Shown: positions 14,636-25,921 of the stretch, one piece after another
Layout: each line of letters opens with the position of its first letter
Position numbering within the stretch: position 1 is the stretch's first letter
Source of the DNA: Streptomyces roseochromogenus subsp. oscitans DS 12.976
GTDB taxonomy: Bacteria > Actinomycetota > Actinomycetes > Streptomycetales > Streptomycetaceae
Assembly: GCF_000497445.1 (NCBI RefSeq)
Contig: NZ_CM002285.1
Span: forward strand, 6,444,188 to 6,482,779
DNA: 38,592 nucleotides
Direction: 5' to 3'
Position numbers and translations under genes: made by a program
The notes under the pieces: generated by a model
What the model was told of the DNA's origin: nothing
Databases searched by the model: none
Seen by the model: only the letters and a program-made list of their open reading frames with translations

Positions 14636-16027
14636 GTGAAGAGCGCCGTGGAGACCCTGAACCCGACCCGGGTTCGGCTCACTGTCGAGGTGCCCTTCGA
14701 GGAGCTCAAGGACAGCCTCGACGCGGCGTACAAGAAGATCAACCAGCAGGTCACGGTGAAGGGCTTCCGCAAGGGCAAGATCCCGGCCCGCGTCATCGAC
14801 CAGCGGTTCGGCCGCGGTGCGGTGCTGGAGGAGGCCGTCAACGACGCGCTGCCCAAGTTCTACACCGAGGCGGTCAACGAGGCCGAGCTGAGCCCGCTGG
14901 GCCAGCCCGAGGTCGACATCACCGAGCTGAAGGACGGCGAGACGCTGAACTTCACCGCCGAGGTCGACGTCCGCCCGGCCCTGGAGATCCCGGACTACTC
15001 CGGCATCGAGGTCGAGGTCGACGCCGTCGAGGTCACCGACGAGGACATCGAGAAGTCGGTCGAGCAGCTCCGTGAGCGCTTCGCCTCCACCTCCCCGGTC
15101 GAGCGCGCCGCCGAGGACGGCGACGTCGTCACCATCGACCTGGAGGCCAAGGTCGACGGCGAGGTCCTGGAGGACGGCATCGCCAACGGCGTCTCCTACA
15201 CCATCGGCTCCGGTGAGCTGCTCGACGGCATCGACGACGCCGTCAAGGGCAAGTCCGCCGGCGAGGAGGCCACCTTCACCTCCGAGCTGAAGGGCGGCTC
15301 CGCCGCGGGCAAGGAGGCCGAGGTCACCGTCAAGGTCACCCAGGTCGCCGCCCGTGAACTGCCCGAGCTGGACGATGAGTTCGCGCAGCTCGCCTCCGAG
15401 TTCGACACCCTGGACGAGCTGAAGGCCGACAGCCGTAAGCGCCTCGCGAACATGAAGCAGTTCGACCAGGCCACCCAGGCCCAGGAGCGCGTCCTGGAGA
15501 AGCTCCTCGAGCTGGTCGAGGTCCCGGTCCCCGAGAAGCTGCTCGAGGACGAGATCAACACCCGCAAGCACAACCTGGAGCACCACCAGCTCGGCCAGAT
15601 GGGCCTCACCCTCGACAAGTACCTGGAGATCCAGGGCAAGACCGCCGAGGAGTTCGACACCGAGACCCGCGAGGCGGCGGTCAAGGGCATCAAGACCCAG
15701 TTCGTCCTCGACGAGCTGGTCAAGAAGGAGCAGCTGAACGTCAACCAGGAGGAGCTCACCGAGCACCTCATGCGGCGCGCGGCCTCCTCCGGCATGTCCC
15801 CCGACCAGTTCGCCCAGGCCGTCGTCGAGGGCGGCCAGGTGCCGCTCCTGGTCGGCGAGGTCGCCCGCGGCAAGGCCCTGGCCGTCGTGGTCGAGGCCGC
15901 CACCGTGAAGGACAGCAACGGCGAGATCGTCGACCTCGACGAGGAGGACGAGACCGAGTCCGCCATCGAGACGGTCGAGGCCACGGAGGGCTCCACCGAG
16001 TCCGCCGAGGAGAAGACCGAGGGCTGA
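14636..16027 (+). CDS. tig: Trigger factor
   Basis: Trigger factor is a ribosome-bound chaperone and peptidyl-prolyl isomerase that meets nascent chains at the exit tunnel. The 463-residue protein starts at GTG 14636 with AAGGAG at 14622-14627 eight nt upstream. The N-terminal domain has the ribosome-docking signature [17 protein letters not shown] near residue 40. A FKBP-type domain follows at about residues 150-240 ([20 protein letters not shown]-like [11 protein letters not shown]). The helical arm domain runs to about residue 430, and a strongly acidic tail of Glu and Asp closes the chain. Length is typical of actinobacteria. It is upstream of, but terminated separately from, clpP1-clpP2, the usual neighbourhood in bacteria. 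Confidence 0.97.
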   Translation: MKSAVETLNPTRVRLTVEVPFEELKDSLDAAYKKINQQVTVKGFRKGKIPARVIDQRFGRGAVLEEAVNDALPKFYTEAVNEAELSPLGQPEVDITELKDGETLNFTAEVDVRPALEIPDYSGIEVEVDAVEVTDEDIEKSVEQLRERFASTSPVERAAEDGDVVTIDLEAKVDGEVLEDGIANGVSYTIGSGELLDGIDDAVKGKSAGEEATFTSELKGGSAAGKEAEVTVKVTQVAARELPELDDEFAQLASEFDTLDELKADSRKRLANMKQFDQATQAQERVLEKLLELVEVPVPEKLLEDEINTRKHNLEHHQLGQMGLTLDKYLEIQGKTAEEFDTETREAAVKGIKTQFVLDELVKKEQLNVNQEELTEHLMRRAASSGMSPDQFAQAVVEGGQVPLLVGEVARGKALAVVVEAATVKDSNGEIVDLDEEDETESAIETVEATEGSTESAEEKTEG

Positions 16028-16061
16028 GCGGCCCTACGGCGCCTCTGACGCACGTACGACG

Positions 16062-16090
16062 GGTCCCTGGGAGTGTGTCTCCCGGGGGCC
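16062..16090 (+). terminator. Terminator after tig
   Basis: GGTCCCTGGGAG at 16062-16073 pairs with CTCCCGGGGGCC at 16079-16090 through a 5-nt loop, with two G-T wobbles. It is followed by TTGTCGTTTG. It separates tig from clpP1. Confidence 0.75.
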
Positions 16091-16239
16091 TTGTCGTTTG
16101 CGGGGAACAGCCGGCCCGAAGGGGCGCGGGGCTGATCGACATGCGCTCCGCCGCGTGGGCGCGAGCAACCCCACCCACCCGCGGCGCGGCGGCAACCGCA
16201 CCGCCTCCCACGAACCGCACCCGGCCCCCTGCGGAGCGC

Positions 16240-16299
16240 TACGCCCCCGGCGAACACTGGCATTCCCGGGATTCCCCGAAGGGACCATCGCGTTAGGGT
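16240..16299 (+). promoter_or_regulatory. Possible ClgR box and promoter of clpP1-clpP2
   Basis: CGC-N5-GCGAAC at 16242-16255 (CGCCCCCGGCGAAC) resembles the ClgR operator known upstream of Clp protease genes in actinobacteria, although the left half lacks a perfect GTT. Downstream, TTCCCC (16272-16277) and TAGGGT (16294-16299) are a weak -35/-10 pair with a 16-nt spacer. The box would sit just upstream of -35, a fitting place for an activator. The rest of the 289-nt gap shows nothing else I can support. Confidence 0.42.
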
Positions 16300-16316
16300 C
16301 CATGAAAGGCAGAACA

Positions 16317-16976
16317 ATGAGACGGCCCGGCGCCGTCGTAAGACGAGCAGGTGGATACGTGACGAATCTGATGCCCTCCGCCGCCGGCGAGCCTTCCATC
16401 GGTGGTGGCCTCGGCGACCAGGTCTACAACCGGCTGCTCGGCGAGCGGATCATCTTCCTCGGCCAGCAGGTTGACGACGACATCGCCAACAAGATCACCG
16501 CACAGCTGCTGCTCCTTGCGGCCGACCCCAGCAAGGACATCTACCTGTACATCAACAGCCCCGGCGGCTCGGTGACGGCGGGCATGGCGATCTACGACAC
16601 CATGCAGTACATCCCGAACGACGTGGTGACCATCGGCATGGGCATGGCGGCCTCGATGGGCCAGTTCCTGCTCACCGGCGGCACCGCCGGCAAGCGCTTC
16701 GCCCTGCCGCACACGGACATCATGATGCACCAGGGCTCCGCGGGCCTGGGCGGTACGGTCTCGGACATCAAGATCCAGGCCCAGTACCTGCTGCGCACCA
16801 AGAAGACCATGTCCGAGCTGACCGCGCTGCACTCCGGCCAGACCGTCGAGACGATCATCCGCGACGGCGACCGCGACCGCTGGTTCACCCCGGAAGAGGC
16901 CAAGGAGTACGGTCTCATTGACGAGATCATCACGCACGCCTCGGGTGTTCCGGGAGGCGGCGGCACCGGCGCCTGA
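16317..16976 (+). CDS. clpP1: ATP-dependent Clp protease proteolytic subunit 1
   Basis: ClpP1 forms, with ClpP2, the mixed barrel protease that works with ClpX. The ATG at 16317 (GAAAGG at 16304-16309, 7 nt away) gives 219 residues; a GTG at 16374 (GTGACGAATCTG) is a possible later start near the mature N-terminus, and the longer upstream frame is not credible. The catalytic triad is visible: Ser113 in GMAASMGQF, His138 in MMHQGSAG and Asp187 in DRDRWF. The chain after His reads HQGSAG where most ClpP have HQP. clpP2 follows after 67 nt, and the two are almost certainly one operon. Expression is likely under ClgR. Confidence 0.95.
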   Translation: MRRPGAVVRRAGGYVTNLMPSAAGEPSIGGGLGDQVYNRLLGERIIFLGQQVDDDIANKITAQLLLLAADPSKDIYLYINSPGGSVTAGMAIYDTMQYIPNDVVTIGMGMAASMGQFLLTGGTAGKRFALPHTDIMMHQGSAGLGGTVSDIKIQAQYLLRTKKTMSELTALHSGQTVETIIRDGDRDRWFTPEEAKEYGLIDEIITHASGVPGGGGTGA

Positions 16977-17043
16977 CCGGCCCGGCCACGCCACGCACCG
17001 CCGATACCCCAGCCCCCCGAACGCCACCAGGACGGTGAACCCC

Positions 17044-17709
17044 ATGAGCAACTTCCCCGGCGCCGCCAGCGGCATGTACGAAGGGCCCCGCCCCGACAGC
17101 CGCTACGTCATCCCGCGCTTCGTCGAGCGCACCTCCCAGGGCATCCGCGAGTACGACCCGTACGCGAAGCTCTTCGAGGAGCGCGTGATCTTCCTGGGCG
17201 TCCAGATCGACGACGCCTCCGCCAACGACGTCATGGCGCAGCTGCTGTGCCTGGAGTCGATGGACCCGGACCGGGACATCTCGATCTACATCAACAGCCC
17301 CGGTGGCGACATGACCGCCCTCACGGCGATCTACGACACCATGCAGTTCGTGAAGCCCGACATCCAGACGGTCTGCATGGGTCAGGCGGCCTCCGCGGCG
17401 GCCATCCTGCTCGCCGCCGGTACGCCCGGCAAGCGCATGGCGCTGCCGAACTCCCGTGTGCTGATCCACCAGCCGGCGGGCTCCACCGGCCGCGGCCAGC
17501 TCTCCGACCTGGAGATCATCGCCAACGAGTTCACCCGGATGCGCGAGCAGCTGGAGGACATGCTGGCCAAGCACTCGAACCAGCCGATCGAGAAGATCCG
17601 CGAGGACATCGAGCGCGACAAGATCCTCACGGCCGAGGAGGCGCTGGAGTACGGCCTCGTCGACCAGATCATCTCCACCCGCAAGCTGAACAACAGCTCG
17701 GTCCGCTGA
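17044..17709 (+). CDS. clpP2: ATP-dependent Clp protease proteolytic subunit 2
   Basis: The second ClpP paralogue of the clpP1-clpP2 operon, 221 residues. ATG 17044 fits best, with CAGGA at 17028-17032 eleven nt upstream; a GTG at 17035 would be only two nt from that site. Triad: Ser117 in [10 protein letters not shown], His142 in LIHQPAG and Asp192 in ERDKIL. The N-terminus is longer than that of ClpP1 (propeptide-like [21 protein letters not shown]). Actinobacterial ClpP1 and ClpP2 rings assemble into a heterotetradecamer; the HQPAG motif here is the canonical form and contrasts with that of ClpP1. Confidence 0.96.
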   Translation: MSNFPGAASGMYEGPRPDSRYVIPRFVERTSQGIREYDPYAKLFEERVIFLGVQIDDASANDVMAQLLCLESMDPDRDISIYINSPGGDMTALTAIYDTMQFVKPDIQTVCMGQAASAAAILLAAGTPGKRMALPNSRVLIHQPAGSTGRGQLSDLEIIANEFTRMREQLEDMLAKHSNQPIEKIREDIERDKILTAEEALEYGLVDQIISTRKLNNSSVR

Positions 17710-17730
17710 CGCGGAGCGGCTTGCTCTCTG

Positions 17731-17775
17731 CCCCTCTTGGCACGGTGCACGTCAAAGTGAACCCTGCCAAGGGGG
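17731..17775 (+). terminator. Hairpin between clpP2 and clpX
   Basis: CCCCTCTTGGCA at 17731-17742 pairs with TGCCAAGGGGG at 17765-17775, with one bulged T, around a 22-nt loop. There is no T tract, so it may end the clpP1-clpP2 transcript partly or act as an mRNA boundary. The remaining 103 nt before clpX hold no clear promoter. Confidence 0.45.
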
Positions 17776-17878
17776 GCCCGAACACGGGGCCCGGCAAGGT
17801 ACCGTCGGACATAAGGCAGCACCAGGAGCCGCTGGACCCCCGCGTCCAGGCGTCTCCCAGGCGAAGGGGAAGCACACC

Positions 17879-19165
17879 GTGGCACGCATCGGTGACGGCG
17901 GCGATCTGCTCAAGTGCTCGTTCTGTGGCAAGAGCCAGAAGCAGGTCAAGAAGCTCATCGCAGGGCCCGGTGTGTACATCTGCGACGAGTGCATCGATCT
18001 CTGCAACGAGATCATCGAGGAAGAGCTCGCGGAGACCAGCGAGGTGCGCTGGGAGGAGCTGCCCAAGCCCCGCGAGATCTACGAGTTCCTCGAGGGCTAT
18101 GTAGTCGGCCAGGAGGCGGCGAAGAAGGCCCTGTCCGTCGCGGTGTACAACCACTACAAGCGGGTCCAGGCGGGCGAGAACGGCGGCCCGAGCGGCCGTG
18201 ACGACGCCATCGAGCTGGCGAAGTCCAACATCCTCCTGCTGGGCCCCACGGGCTCGGGCAAGACCCTCCTCGCGCAGACGCTGGCCCGCATGCTCAACGT
18301 CCCGTTCGCGATCGCGGACGCGACGGCGCTCACGGAGGCGGGCTACGTGGGCGAGGACGTGGAGAACATCCTCCTCAAACTGATCCAGGCGGCGGACTAC
18401 GACGTCAAGAAGGCCGAGACCGGGATCATCTACATCGACGAGATCGACAAGGTGGCCCGCAAGAGCGAGAACCCGTCGATCACCCGCGACGTATCGGGTG
18501 AGGGCGTCCAGCAGGCGCTGCTCAAGATCCTGGAAGGCACCACGGCCTCGGTCCCGCCCCAGGGCGGCCGCAAGCACCCGCACCAGGAGTTCATCCAGAT
18601 CGACACGACGAACGTCCTGTTCATCGTGGGCGGCGCCTTCGCCGGCCTGGAGAAGATCATCGAGGCCAGGGCCGGCGCGAAGGGCATCGGCTTCGGCGCC
18701 ACGATCCTCTCCAAGCGCGAGCTGGAGGCCAAGGACGTCTTCGAGGACGTCATGCCGGAGGACCTGGTCAAGTTCGGCATGATCCCCGAGTTCATCGGCC
18801 GCCTCCCGGTGATCACTTCGGTCCACAACCTGGACCGCGAAGCGCTCCTGAAGATCCTGGTGGAACCCCGCAACGCGCTCGTGAAGCAGTACGAGCGCCT
18901 CTTCGAACTCGACGGCGTGGAGCTGGACTTCGAGCGCGAGGCCCTGGAGGCCATCGCCGACCAGGCCATCCTCCGCCAGACCGGCGCCCGGGGCCTGCGC
19001 GCCATCATGGAGGAAGTCCTCCAGGGCGTGATGTACGAGGTCCCGTCCCGCAAGGACGTGGCCCGCGTGGTCATCACAGCCGACGTGGTCCTCTCCAACG
19101 TCAACCCGACCCTGATTCCCCGGGATGCGCGGGGGCGCGGGTCCGGCGAGCAGAAGTCGGCCTGA
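17879..19165 (+). CDS. clpX: ATP-dependent Clp protease, ATP-binding subunit ClpX
   Basis: ClpX is the AAA+ unfoldase that feeds proteins into ClpP1P2. The 428-residue chain starts at GTG 17879, with AAGGGGA at 17864-17870 eight nt upstream. The N-terminal zinc-binding domain has CSFCGKS and CDECIDLC (Cys13, Cys16, Cys35, Cys38). Walker A is GPTGSGKT at 122-129 and Walker B is IIYIDEIDK. The pore loop GYVGED and the [19 protein letters not shown] block are typical. The C-terminal small domain ends in a basic-acidic tail. It lies 169 nt behind clpP2. A very strong terminator follows. Confidence 0.97.
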   Translation: MARIGDGGDLLKCSFCGKSQKQVKKLIAGPGVYICDECIDLCNEIIEEELAETSEVRWEELPKPREIYEFLEGYVVGQEAAKKALSVAVYNHYKRVQAGENGGPSGRDDAIELAKSNILLLGPTGSGKTLLAQTLARMLNVPFAIADATALTEAGYVGEDVENILLKLIQAADYDVKKAETGIIYIDEIDKVARKSENPSITRDVSGEGVQQALLKILEGTTASVPPQGGRKHPHQEFIQIDTTNVLFIVGGAFAGLEKIIEARAGAKGIGFGATILSKRELEAKDVFEDVMPEDLVKFGMIPEFIGRLPVITSVHNLDREALLKILVEPRNALVKQYERLFELDGVELDFEREALEAIADQAILRQTGARGLRAIMEEVLQGVMYEVPSRKDVARVVITADVVLSNVNPTLIPRDARGRGSGEQKSA

Positions 19166-19183
19166 CACACACGCCGTACGACA

Positions 19184-19221
19184 GCGAAGGGGCCCCGGTC
19201 GACCGACCGGGGCCCCTTCGC
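19184..19221. terminator. Perfect 18-bp bidirectional terminator
   Basis: GCGAAGGGGCCCCGGTCG at 19184-19201 is an exact inverted repeat of 19204-19221 across a 2-nt centre. It lies between the convergent clpX and the minus-strand gene that ends at 19239, so it serves both. Confidence 0.93.
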
Positions 19222-19238
19222 CGTACCGGATGACGGCG

Positions 19239-20252
19239 TCAGGCCTTGACGCGCACGTCGTTGCGGAGCTTGGCCGCGAGGTCTGCCGTGTCGTCGATCG
19301 TGCCGCCCTGGCCCGAGGCCAGGGAAGCGACGCTGAACCCCATGACCATGCCGAGGGTGCTGTGGTCGCCCCAGATGCACACCGGCATCTTCACGGTCTT
19401 CGGCATCCCGGAGTCCGCCGAGCCGCTGGTGTCGAGCTGAGCCACCTGGCACTTCATGACGCCGTTGGAGAAGCCCGACGGGTGGACGGTCTCGGGGCTG
19501 CCGATCAGCTTGCCCTTGAAGCCGGTGTCACTCTGGTCCTTCTCGGACCCTGCCTTGGCCTTGGCGAACATGGCGTCGACGACCACCTCGGGGTTGTTGA
19601 TGCTCCCGTACACGCCCTTGAAGTTGAGCCCCTTCTTGGTGAGCCCGGTGCCGCTCTCGTAGGCGGCGCTCACCTGCTGGGGGTTGTCCACCCCCCACTT
19701 CTCGAAGTCCGACTTGTCGGAGTTGGTCATGTCGCCCGAGGAGGAGTCCGAGTCGGCGGACTTCGTGTAGGTGCCGTTGATCACCGATTGCGGCGTGATC
19801 AGCTTGTGCGGCCCGTCATCCGCGATGCTTGAGCTGCCCCCGCCAAAGGCGAAGTACGCCCCCACCGCCACAACCGCCACCACGGCCACCGCGCCGATGA
19901 TCAGGCCCGTCTTCTTCTTGCCGCCGCCCGGCTGCGGGGGCTGCGGCACGCCGTAGGGCTGCTGGCCGTAGGGCGGCTGCTGGCCGTAAGGGCCCGGCTG
20001 CTGCGGCACGCCGCCCTGCTGCGGGTAGCCGTAACCCGGCTGCGGCTGCGGAGGAGCCTGCTGCGGGTAGCCGGGCTGCGGAGCCTGCTGGGGGTATCCG
20101 TAGCCGGGCTGCGGAGCCTGCGGCGGCTGGCCGTACGGGCCCGGCTGGCCGTAGGGCCCCGGCTGGCCGTACGGGCCCGGCTGCCCCGGCTGGCCGTACG
20201 GACCCGGCTGCTGGGGCGGCTGGCCGTACGGGCCCGGCTGGTTGTTGCTCAT
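19239..20252 (-). CDS. Pro/Gln/Gly/Tyr-rich membrane-anchored protein
   Basis: The ATG at 20252 is chosen over a longer frame because AGGGGG lies nine nt upstream on the minus strand. The 337-residue protein has a cytosolic low-complexity N-terminus (residues 5-110) built of PGPYGQP and [10 protein letters not shown] units. A KKK stop (112-114) and one transmembrane helix follow (about 116-135, [19 protein letters not shown]). The external domain of about 200 residues contains two Cys (KCQVAQ and VCIWGDHS) and ends RNDVRVKA. Similar Pro-rich one-pass proteins are common in Streptomyces, and a homologue between clpX and valS is expected from S. coelicolor (SCO2616, from memory). Function is unknown. 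It is divergent from valS and convergent with clpX. Confidence 0.85.
   Translation of the reverse strand: MSNNQPGPYGQPPQQPGPYGQPGQPGPYGQPGPYGQPGPYGQPPQAPQPGYGYPQQAPQPGYPQQAPPQPQPGYGYPQQGGVPQQPGPYGQQPPYGQQPYGVPQPPQPGGGKKKTGLIIGAVAVVAVVAVGAYFAFGGGSSSIADDGPHKLITPQSVINGTYTKSADSDSSSGDMTNSDKSDFEKWGVDNPQQVSAAYESGTGLTKKGLNFKGVYGSINNPEVVVDAMFAKAKAGSEKDQSDTGFKGKLIGSPETVHPSGFSNGVMKCQVAQLDTSGSADSGMPKTVKMPVCIWGDHSTLGMVMGFSVASLASGQGGTIDDTADLAAKLRNDVRVKA
20127..20237 (-). repeat. PGPYGQ repeats, five copies
   Basis: Within the N-terminus of the minus-strand gene, five PGPYGQ hexapeptides (18-bp units) occur in 111 bp, three of them directly in tandem. They are in-frame and belong to the low-complexity tail. 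Confidence 0.85.
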
Positions 20253-20351
20253 TTCGGGGTTCCCCCTAGGACGCTTATGTGTTCCTGACATCCTGGCCCA
20301 GGCCCGGAAAGCACGCGGCACCGGGGGCCGCACCGTTACAGAACAAACGCG

Positions 20352-20389
20352 TTTCGGGACCACCCCGTGACACCTCTAAACTGACCCCC

Positions 20390-20390
<1 letters not shown>
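20352..20390 (+). promoter_or_regulatory. valS promoter, probably leaderless
   Basis: TAAACT at 20377-20382 ends 7 nt before the GTG start at 20390, and no ribosome binding site lies between. This is the usual spacing from -10 to transcription start, so the mRNA probably begins at the start codon. A weak TTTCGG at 20352-20357 is the nearest -35, with a 19-nt spacer. Confidence 0.55.
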
Positions 20391-23020
<2,630 letters not shown>

Positions 23021-23037
23021 GCAGTTCTGCTTGGCTG

Positions 23038-23073
23038 AGGCCCCCGGTGCCTTCTTGAGGCGCCCGGGGCCTT
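23038..23073 (+). terminator. Terminator after valS
   Basis: AGGCCCCCGGTGCC at 23038-23051 pairs, imperfectly, with GGCGCCCGGGGCCT from 23059 across a 7-nt TTCTTGA loop. It lies 18 nt after the valS stop. Confidence 0.6.
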
Positions 23074-23123
23074 CGCCAACCTGAGGGGCACAGGACTGTG
23101 CCGATATGCGGCTCCGCCGCGAT

Positions 23124-23164
23124 GGGGGTCCCCCTGGTTCGAGCGAAGCCGAGAACTTGGGGGG
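23124..23164. repeat. Imperfect palindrome of a dispersed Streptomyces type
   Basis: CCCCCTGGTTC at 23130-23140 and GAGAACTTGGGGG at 23151-23163 flank a GAGCGAAGCC core, giving a hairpin with internal bulges, and GGGGG at 23124-23128 can compete for the same C run. From memory, near-identical hairpins with the core CGAGCGAAGCCGAGAA are scattered between genes in Streptomyces genomes. Here it lies between valS and folC and may be an mRNA-end or repetitive element. Confidence 0.6.
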
Positions 23165-23240
23165 CGACAAGCCACGAAGGACCGGCACCCGGCGATGGCG
23201 AGCACTCACCCCGAACCGGTCCGTTGTCACTCCTGCTCCG

Positions 23241-23246
23241 TAGACT
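23241..23246 (+). promoter_or_regulatory. folC -10 box, probably leaderless
   Basis: TAGACT ends 6 nt before the folC GTG at 23253, with no ribosome binding site in between, so transcription likely starts at the GTG. A TTGTCA at 23224-23229 is too close to be its -35 (11 nt). Confidence 0.5.
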
Positions 23247-23252
23247 GGTTCT

Positions 23253-24770
23253 GTGAGCGACCACCCCGGCACCAGCGACACCCCCGACCCCCTCGACGGC
23301 TTCGACGAACTCATCGAAGCCGAGACCACCCGCGACCCCGACCTCGCCGTGATCGAGGCCGGCAGCCGCACCCTGCGCACCCAGGGCGGCTCGCCGCAGG
23401 CACAAGTGCCGACGCGCCCCGAAGACCCCGAGATCGACAAGGCCCTGCGCGAGGTCGAGGCGGACCTGGCCACCCGCTGGGGCGAGACCAAGCTGGAGCC
23501 CTCGGTCAGCAGGATCTCCGCGCTGATGGACATCCTCGGCGAGCCCCAGCGCTCGTACCCCTCGATCCACATCACGGGCACCAACGGCAAGACCTCCACC
23601 GCCCGCATGATCGAGGCCCTGCTCGGCGCCTTCGAGCTGCGCACCGGCCGCTACACCAGCCCGCACGTGCAGTCGGTCACCGAGCGCATCAGCCTGGACG
23701 GCGCCCCGATCTCCGCCGAGCGGTTCATCGAGACGTACCAGGACATCAAGCCGTACATCGAGATGGTGGACGCGCAGCAGGAGCACCGGATGTCCTTCTT
23801 CGAGGTGCTCACCGGCATGGCGTACGCCGCCTTCGCGGACGCCCCGATCGACGTCGCCGTCGTCGAGGTGGGCATGGGCGGCTCCTGGGACGCCACCAAT
23901 GTCATCGACGCCGACGTCGCCGTGATCACCCCCATCGACCTGGACCACACCGACCGGCTCGGCGAGACGACCGCGGAGATCGCCGGCGAGAAGGGCGGCA
24001 TCATCAAGCAGGGCGCGACCGTGATCCTGGCGCAGCAGCCGGTGGACGCGGCGCAGGTGCTGCTGAAGAAGGCCGTCGAGGTGGACGCCACGGTGGCCCG
24101 CGAGGGGCTGGAGTTCGGGGTCGTCGCCCGGCAGGTCGCCGTAGGCGGGCAGCTGGTCACGCTGCGCGGCCTCGGCGGTGAGTACCCCGAGGTGTATCTG
24201 CCGCTGCACGGCGCCCACCAGGCGCACAACGCGGCCGTCGCCCTCGCCGCCGTCGAGGCGTTCTTCGGCGTCGGCGCGCAGCGCGCCGAGCCGCTGGACA
24301 TCGACGCGGTCCGCAAGGCCTTCGCGGGGGTGTCCTCGCCGGGGCGGATGGAGGTCGTACGGCGGTCTCCGACGGTCGTGCTGGACGCCGCGCACAACCC
24401 GGCGGGGGCCGCGGTCACCGCGGAGGCGGTCCAGGAGGCGTTCGACTTCACCCGGCTGATCGGTGTGGTGGGCGCGAGCGGCGACAAGAACGTGCGGGGG
24501 CTGCTGGAGGCCTTCGAGCCGATCTTCACCGAGGTCGTCGTCACGCAGAACTCCACCGCCCGGGCGATGGACGCGGACGAGCTGGCCGCGATCGCGGTCG
24601 AGGTGTTCGGCGAGGAGCGGGTACAGGTCGAGCCGCGGCTGCCGGACGCCCTGGAGGCCGCGATCACGCTGGCCGAGGAGGAGGGCGAGTTCGCGGGCGG
24701 CGGCGTGCTGGTCACCGGTTCCGTCATCACCGTCGGCGAGGCCCGGCTGCTGCTGCTGGGGAAGGGCTGA
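23253..24770 (+). CDS. folC: Folylpolyglutamate synthase / dihydrofolate synthase
   Basis: This Mur-ligase-fold enzyme adds glutamate to folates, and in bacteria often to dihydropteroate. It is 505 residues from GTG 23253. The P-loop is TGTNGKTS (108-115); further blocks are PHVQSVTERI, VAVVEVGMGGSWDATNV, ITPIDLDHTDRLGET and DAAHNPAGA, all standard for FolC. The N-terminal 70 residues are longer than in E. coli and acidic, as in other actinobacteria. The downstream DUF4233 gene begins 9 nt after its stop, so they form an operon. Confidence 0.97.
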   Translation: MSDHPGTSDTPDPLDGFDELIEAETTRDPDLAVIEAGSRTLRTQGGSPQAQVPTRPEDPEIDKALREVEADLATRWGETKLEPSVSRISALMDILGEPQRSYPSIHITGTNGKTSTARMIEALLGAFELRTGRYTSPHVQSVTERISLDGAPISAERFIETYQDIKPYIEMVDAQQEHRMSFFEVLTGMAYAAFADAPIDVAVVEVGMGGSWDATNVIDADVAVITPIDLDHTDRLGETTAEIAGEKGGIIKQGATVILAQQPVDAAQVLLKKAVEVDATVAREGLEFGVVARQVAVGGQLVTLRGLGGEYPEVYLPLHGAHQAHNAAVALAAVEAFFGVGAQRAEPLDIDAVRKAFAGVSSPGRMEVVRRSPTVVLDAAHNPAGAAVTAEAVQEAFDFTRLIGVVGASGDKNVRGLLEAFEPIFTEVVVTQNSTARAMDADELAAIAVEVFGEERVQVEPRLPDALEAAITLAEEEGEFAGGGVLVTGSVITVGEARLLLLGKG

Positions 24771-24779
24771 GGACCGAGG

Positions 24780-25139
24780 ATGCGTACGCTCTGTGCCTCG
24801 ACACTGATCGGCGAGTTCTTCGTCATCGGCTTCGCCGGGCTCGTCGCCATGAAGGACCCGAGCCTGTCCGTCTCCACGGTGTGGCTGGTCAGCGGTATCG
24901 CGATGCTGCTGTGCGTGCTGCTGTGCGGCATGGTGACCCGGCCCGGCGGGGTGGCCCTCGGCTGGGCCCTGCAGATCGCCCTGATCGCCTCCGGGATCTT
25001 CGTCCCGACGATGTACTTCATGGGCGCGGTGTTCGCGGCGCTGTGGTGGGCGTCGGTGCACTTCGGCAGAAAGGTGGACGAGGCGAAGGCCCGCTTCGCC
25101 GCCCAGGCGGAGGGCTCCTCCACAGCTGACGCTGCGTAA
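24780..25139 (+). CDS. DUF4233 membrane protein
   Basis: The 119-residue protein starts at ATG 24780 with TGAGG at 24768-24772, overlapping the folC stop, seven nt upstream. It has four hydrophobic segments (LIGEFFVIGFAGLVAM, TVWLVSGIAMLLCVLLCGMV, GWALQIALIASGIFVP, YFMGAVFAALWWASVHFG) and a short charged C-terminus. It fits the DUF4233 family, which usually lies directly after folC in actinobacteria. Function is unknown. Translational coupling to folC is likely from the 9-nt gap. Confidence 0.9.
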   Translation: MRTLCASTLIGEFFVIGFAGLVAMKDPSLSVSTVWLVSGIAMLLCVLLCGMVTRPGGVALGWALQIALIASGIFVPTMYFMGAVFAALWWASVHFGRKVDEAKARFAAQAEGSSTADAA

Positions 25140-25206
25140 CAACCGCAGGGCATGCTCTTGTAACCTCGTCCCACCACCGCAGACGTCTGTCAGAAGGAGT
25201 CCCCCC

Positions 25207-25620
25207 GTGTCCCAGCGCACCCTCGTCCTGCTCAAGCCCGACGCCGTCCGTCGGGGCCTGACCGGCGAGATCATCAGCCGTATCGAGCGCAAGGCCGGCT
25301 GGCAGATCACCGCGCTGGAGCTGCGCACCCTGGACCGCGGCACGCTGGAGCAGCACTACGCCGAGCACGTCGGCAAGCCGTTCTACGAGCCGCTGGTCGA
25401 GTTCATGTCCTCCGGTCCGGTCGTCGTGCTGATCGTGGAGGGTGAGCGGGTCATCGAGGGCGTGCGCGCGCTGGCCGGTCCGACCGATCCGATCGCGGCC
25501 GCGCCCGGCTCCATCCGCGGTGACTACGGCGTGATCGTCCGGGAGAACCTGATCCACGCCTCCGACTCCGAGGAGTCAGCCGAGCGCGAGGTGAAGATCT
25601 TCTTCCCGGGCCGGGTGTGA
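25207..25620 (+). CDS. ndk: Nucleoside diphosphate kinase
   Basis: This enzyme balances nucleoside triphosphate pools by transferring phosphate through a histidine. It is 137 residues from GTG 25207, with AAGGAG at 25194-25199 seven nt upstream. The catalytic His117 lies in NLIHASDSEESAEREVKIFF, the nucleotide-binding loop is in RTLVLLKPDAVRRGL, and the length is typical. A -10-like TAACCT at 25161-25166 in the 67-nt gap behind DUF4233 may give it its own promoter, but I see no good -35. Confidence 0.97.
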   Translation: MSQRTLVLLKPDAVRRGLTGEIISRIERKAGWQITALELRTLDRGTLEQHYAEHVGKPFYEPLVEFMSSGPVVVLIVEGERVIEGVRALAGPTDPIAAAPGSIRGDYGVIVRENLIHASDSEESAEREVKIFFPGRV

Positions 25621-25688
25621 GCGGCGGCGAGCTGAGATTTCGCTAATTTTTCTGAGGGGCCGTCAGCTCGGTTCGGTGGCGCCTGACC

Positions 25689-25719
25689 AGGGACGGCCGT
25701 AGATTTGCGGCCGTCCCTT
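25689..25719 (+). terminator. Terminator after ndk
   Basis: AGGGACGGCCG at 25689-25699 is a perfect inverted repeat of CGGCCGTCCCT at 25708-25718 around the loop TAGATTTG, followed by TGG. A second, weaker pair, CGAGCTGA (25628-25635) and TCAGCTCG (25663-25670), lies upstream. Confidence 0.75.
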
Positions 25720-25921
25720 GGCATATGCCTCACGATCGGGGGAACGCGTGCCTCCGTTGGACCGTCTCCACAAGCGGGGCGGGCCGCCATCTGGTGACAA
25801 TGGCGGAGACCCTCGCGCAGTGGCCGTGCGGGCGCGTTTACGATGGAAGCCTTCACGTCACAGCACCCGCCTCGCCGACCTGATATGCCCTCAAAAGCAC
25901 AGGAAGGCCAGATGAATCCGG
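25720..25921 (+). promoter_or_regulatory. mreB upstream region with a putative promoter
   Basis: These 202 bases are the remainder of a 301-nt gap between ndk and mreB. TACGAT at 25839-25844 is a good -10, but the nearest -35-like sequence (GCAGTG at 25817-25822, 16-nt spacer) is poor. AGGAAGG near 25901 is 15 nt from the mreB ATG. I see no gene here. Confidence 0.4.

Noticed and set aside
20253..20389. T-box riboswitch before valS
   Set aside because: The gap is only 137 nt and is best explained by a leaderless start; no T-box core or terminator pair is visible.
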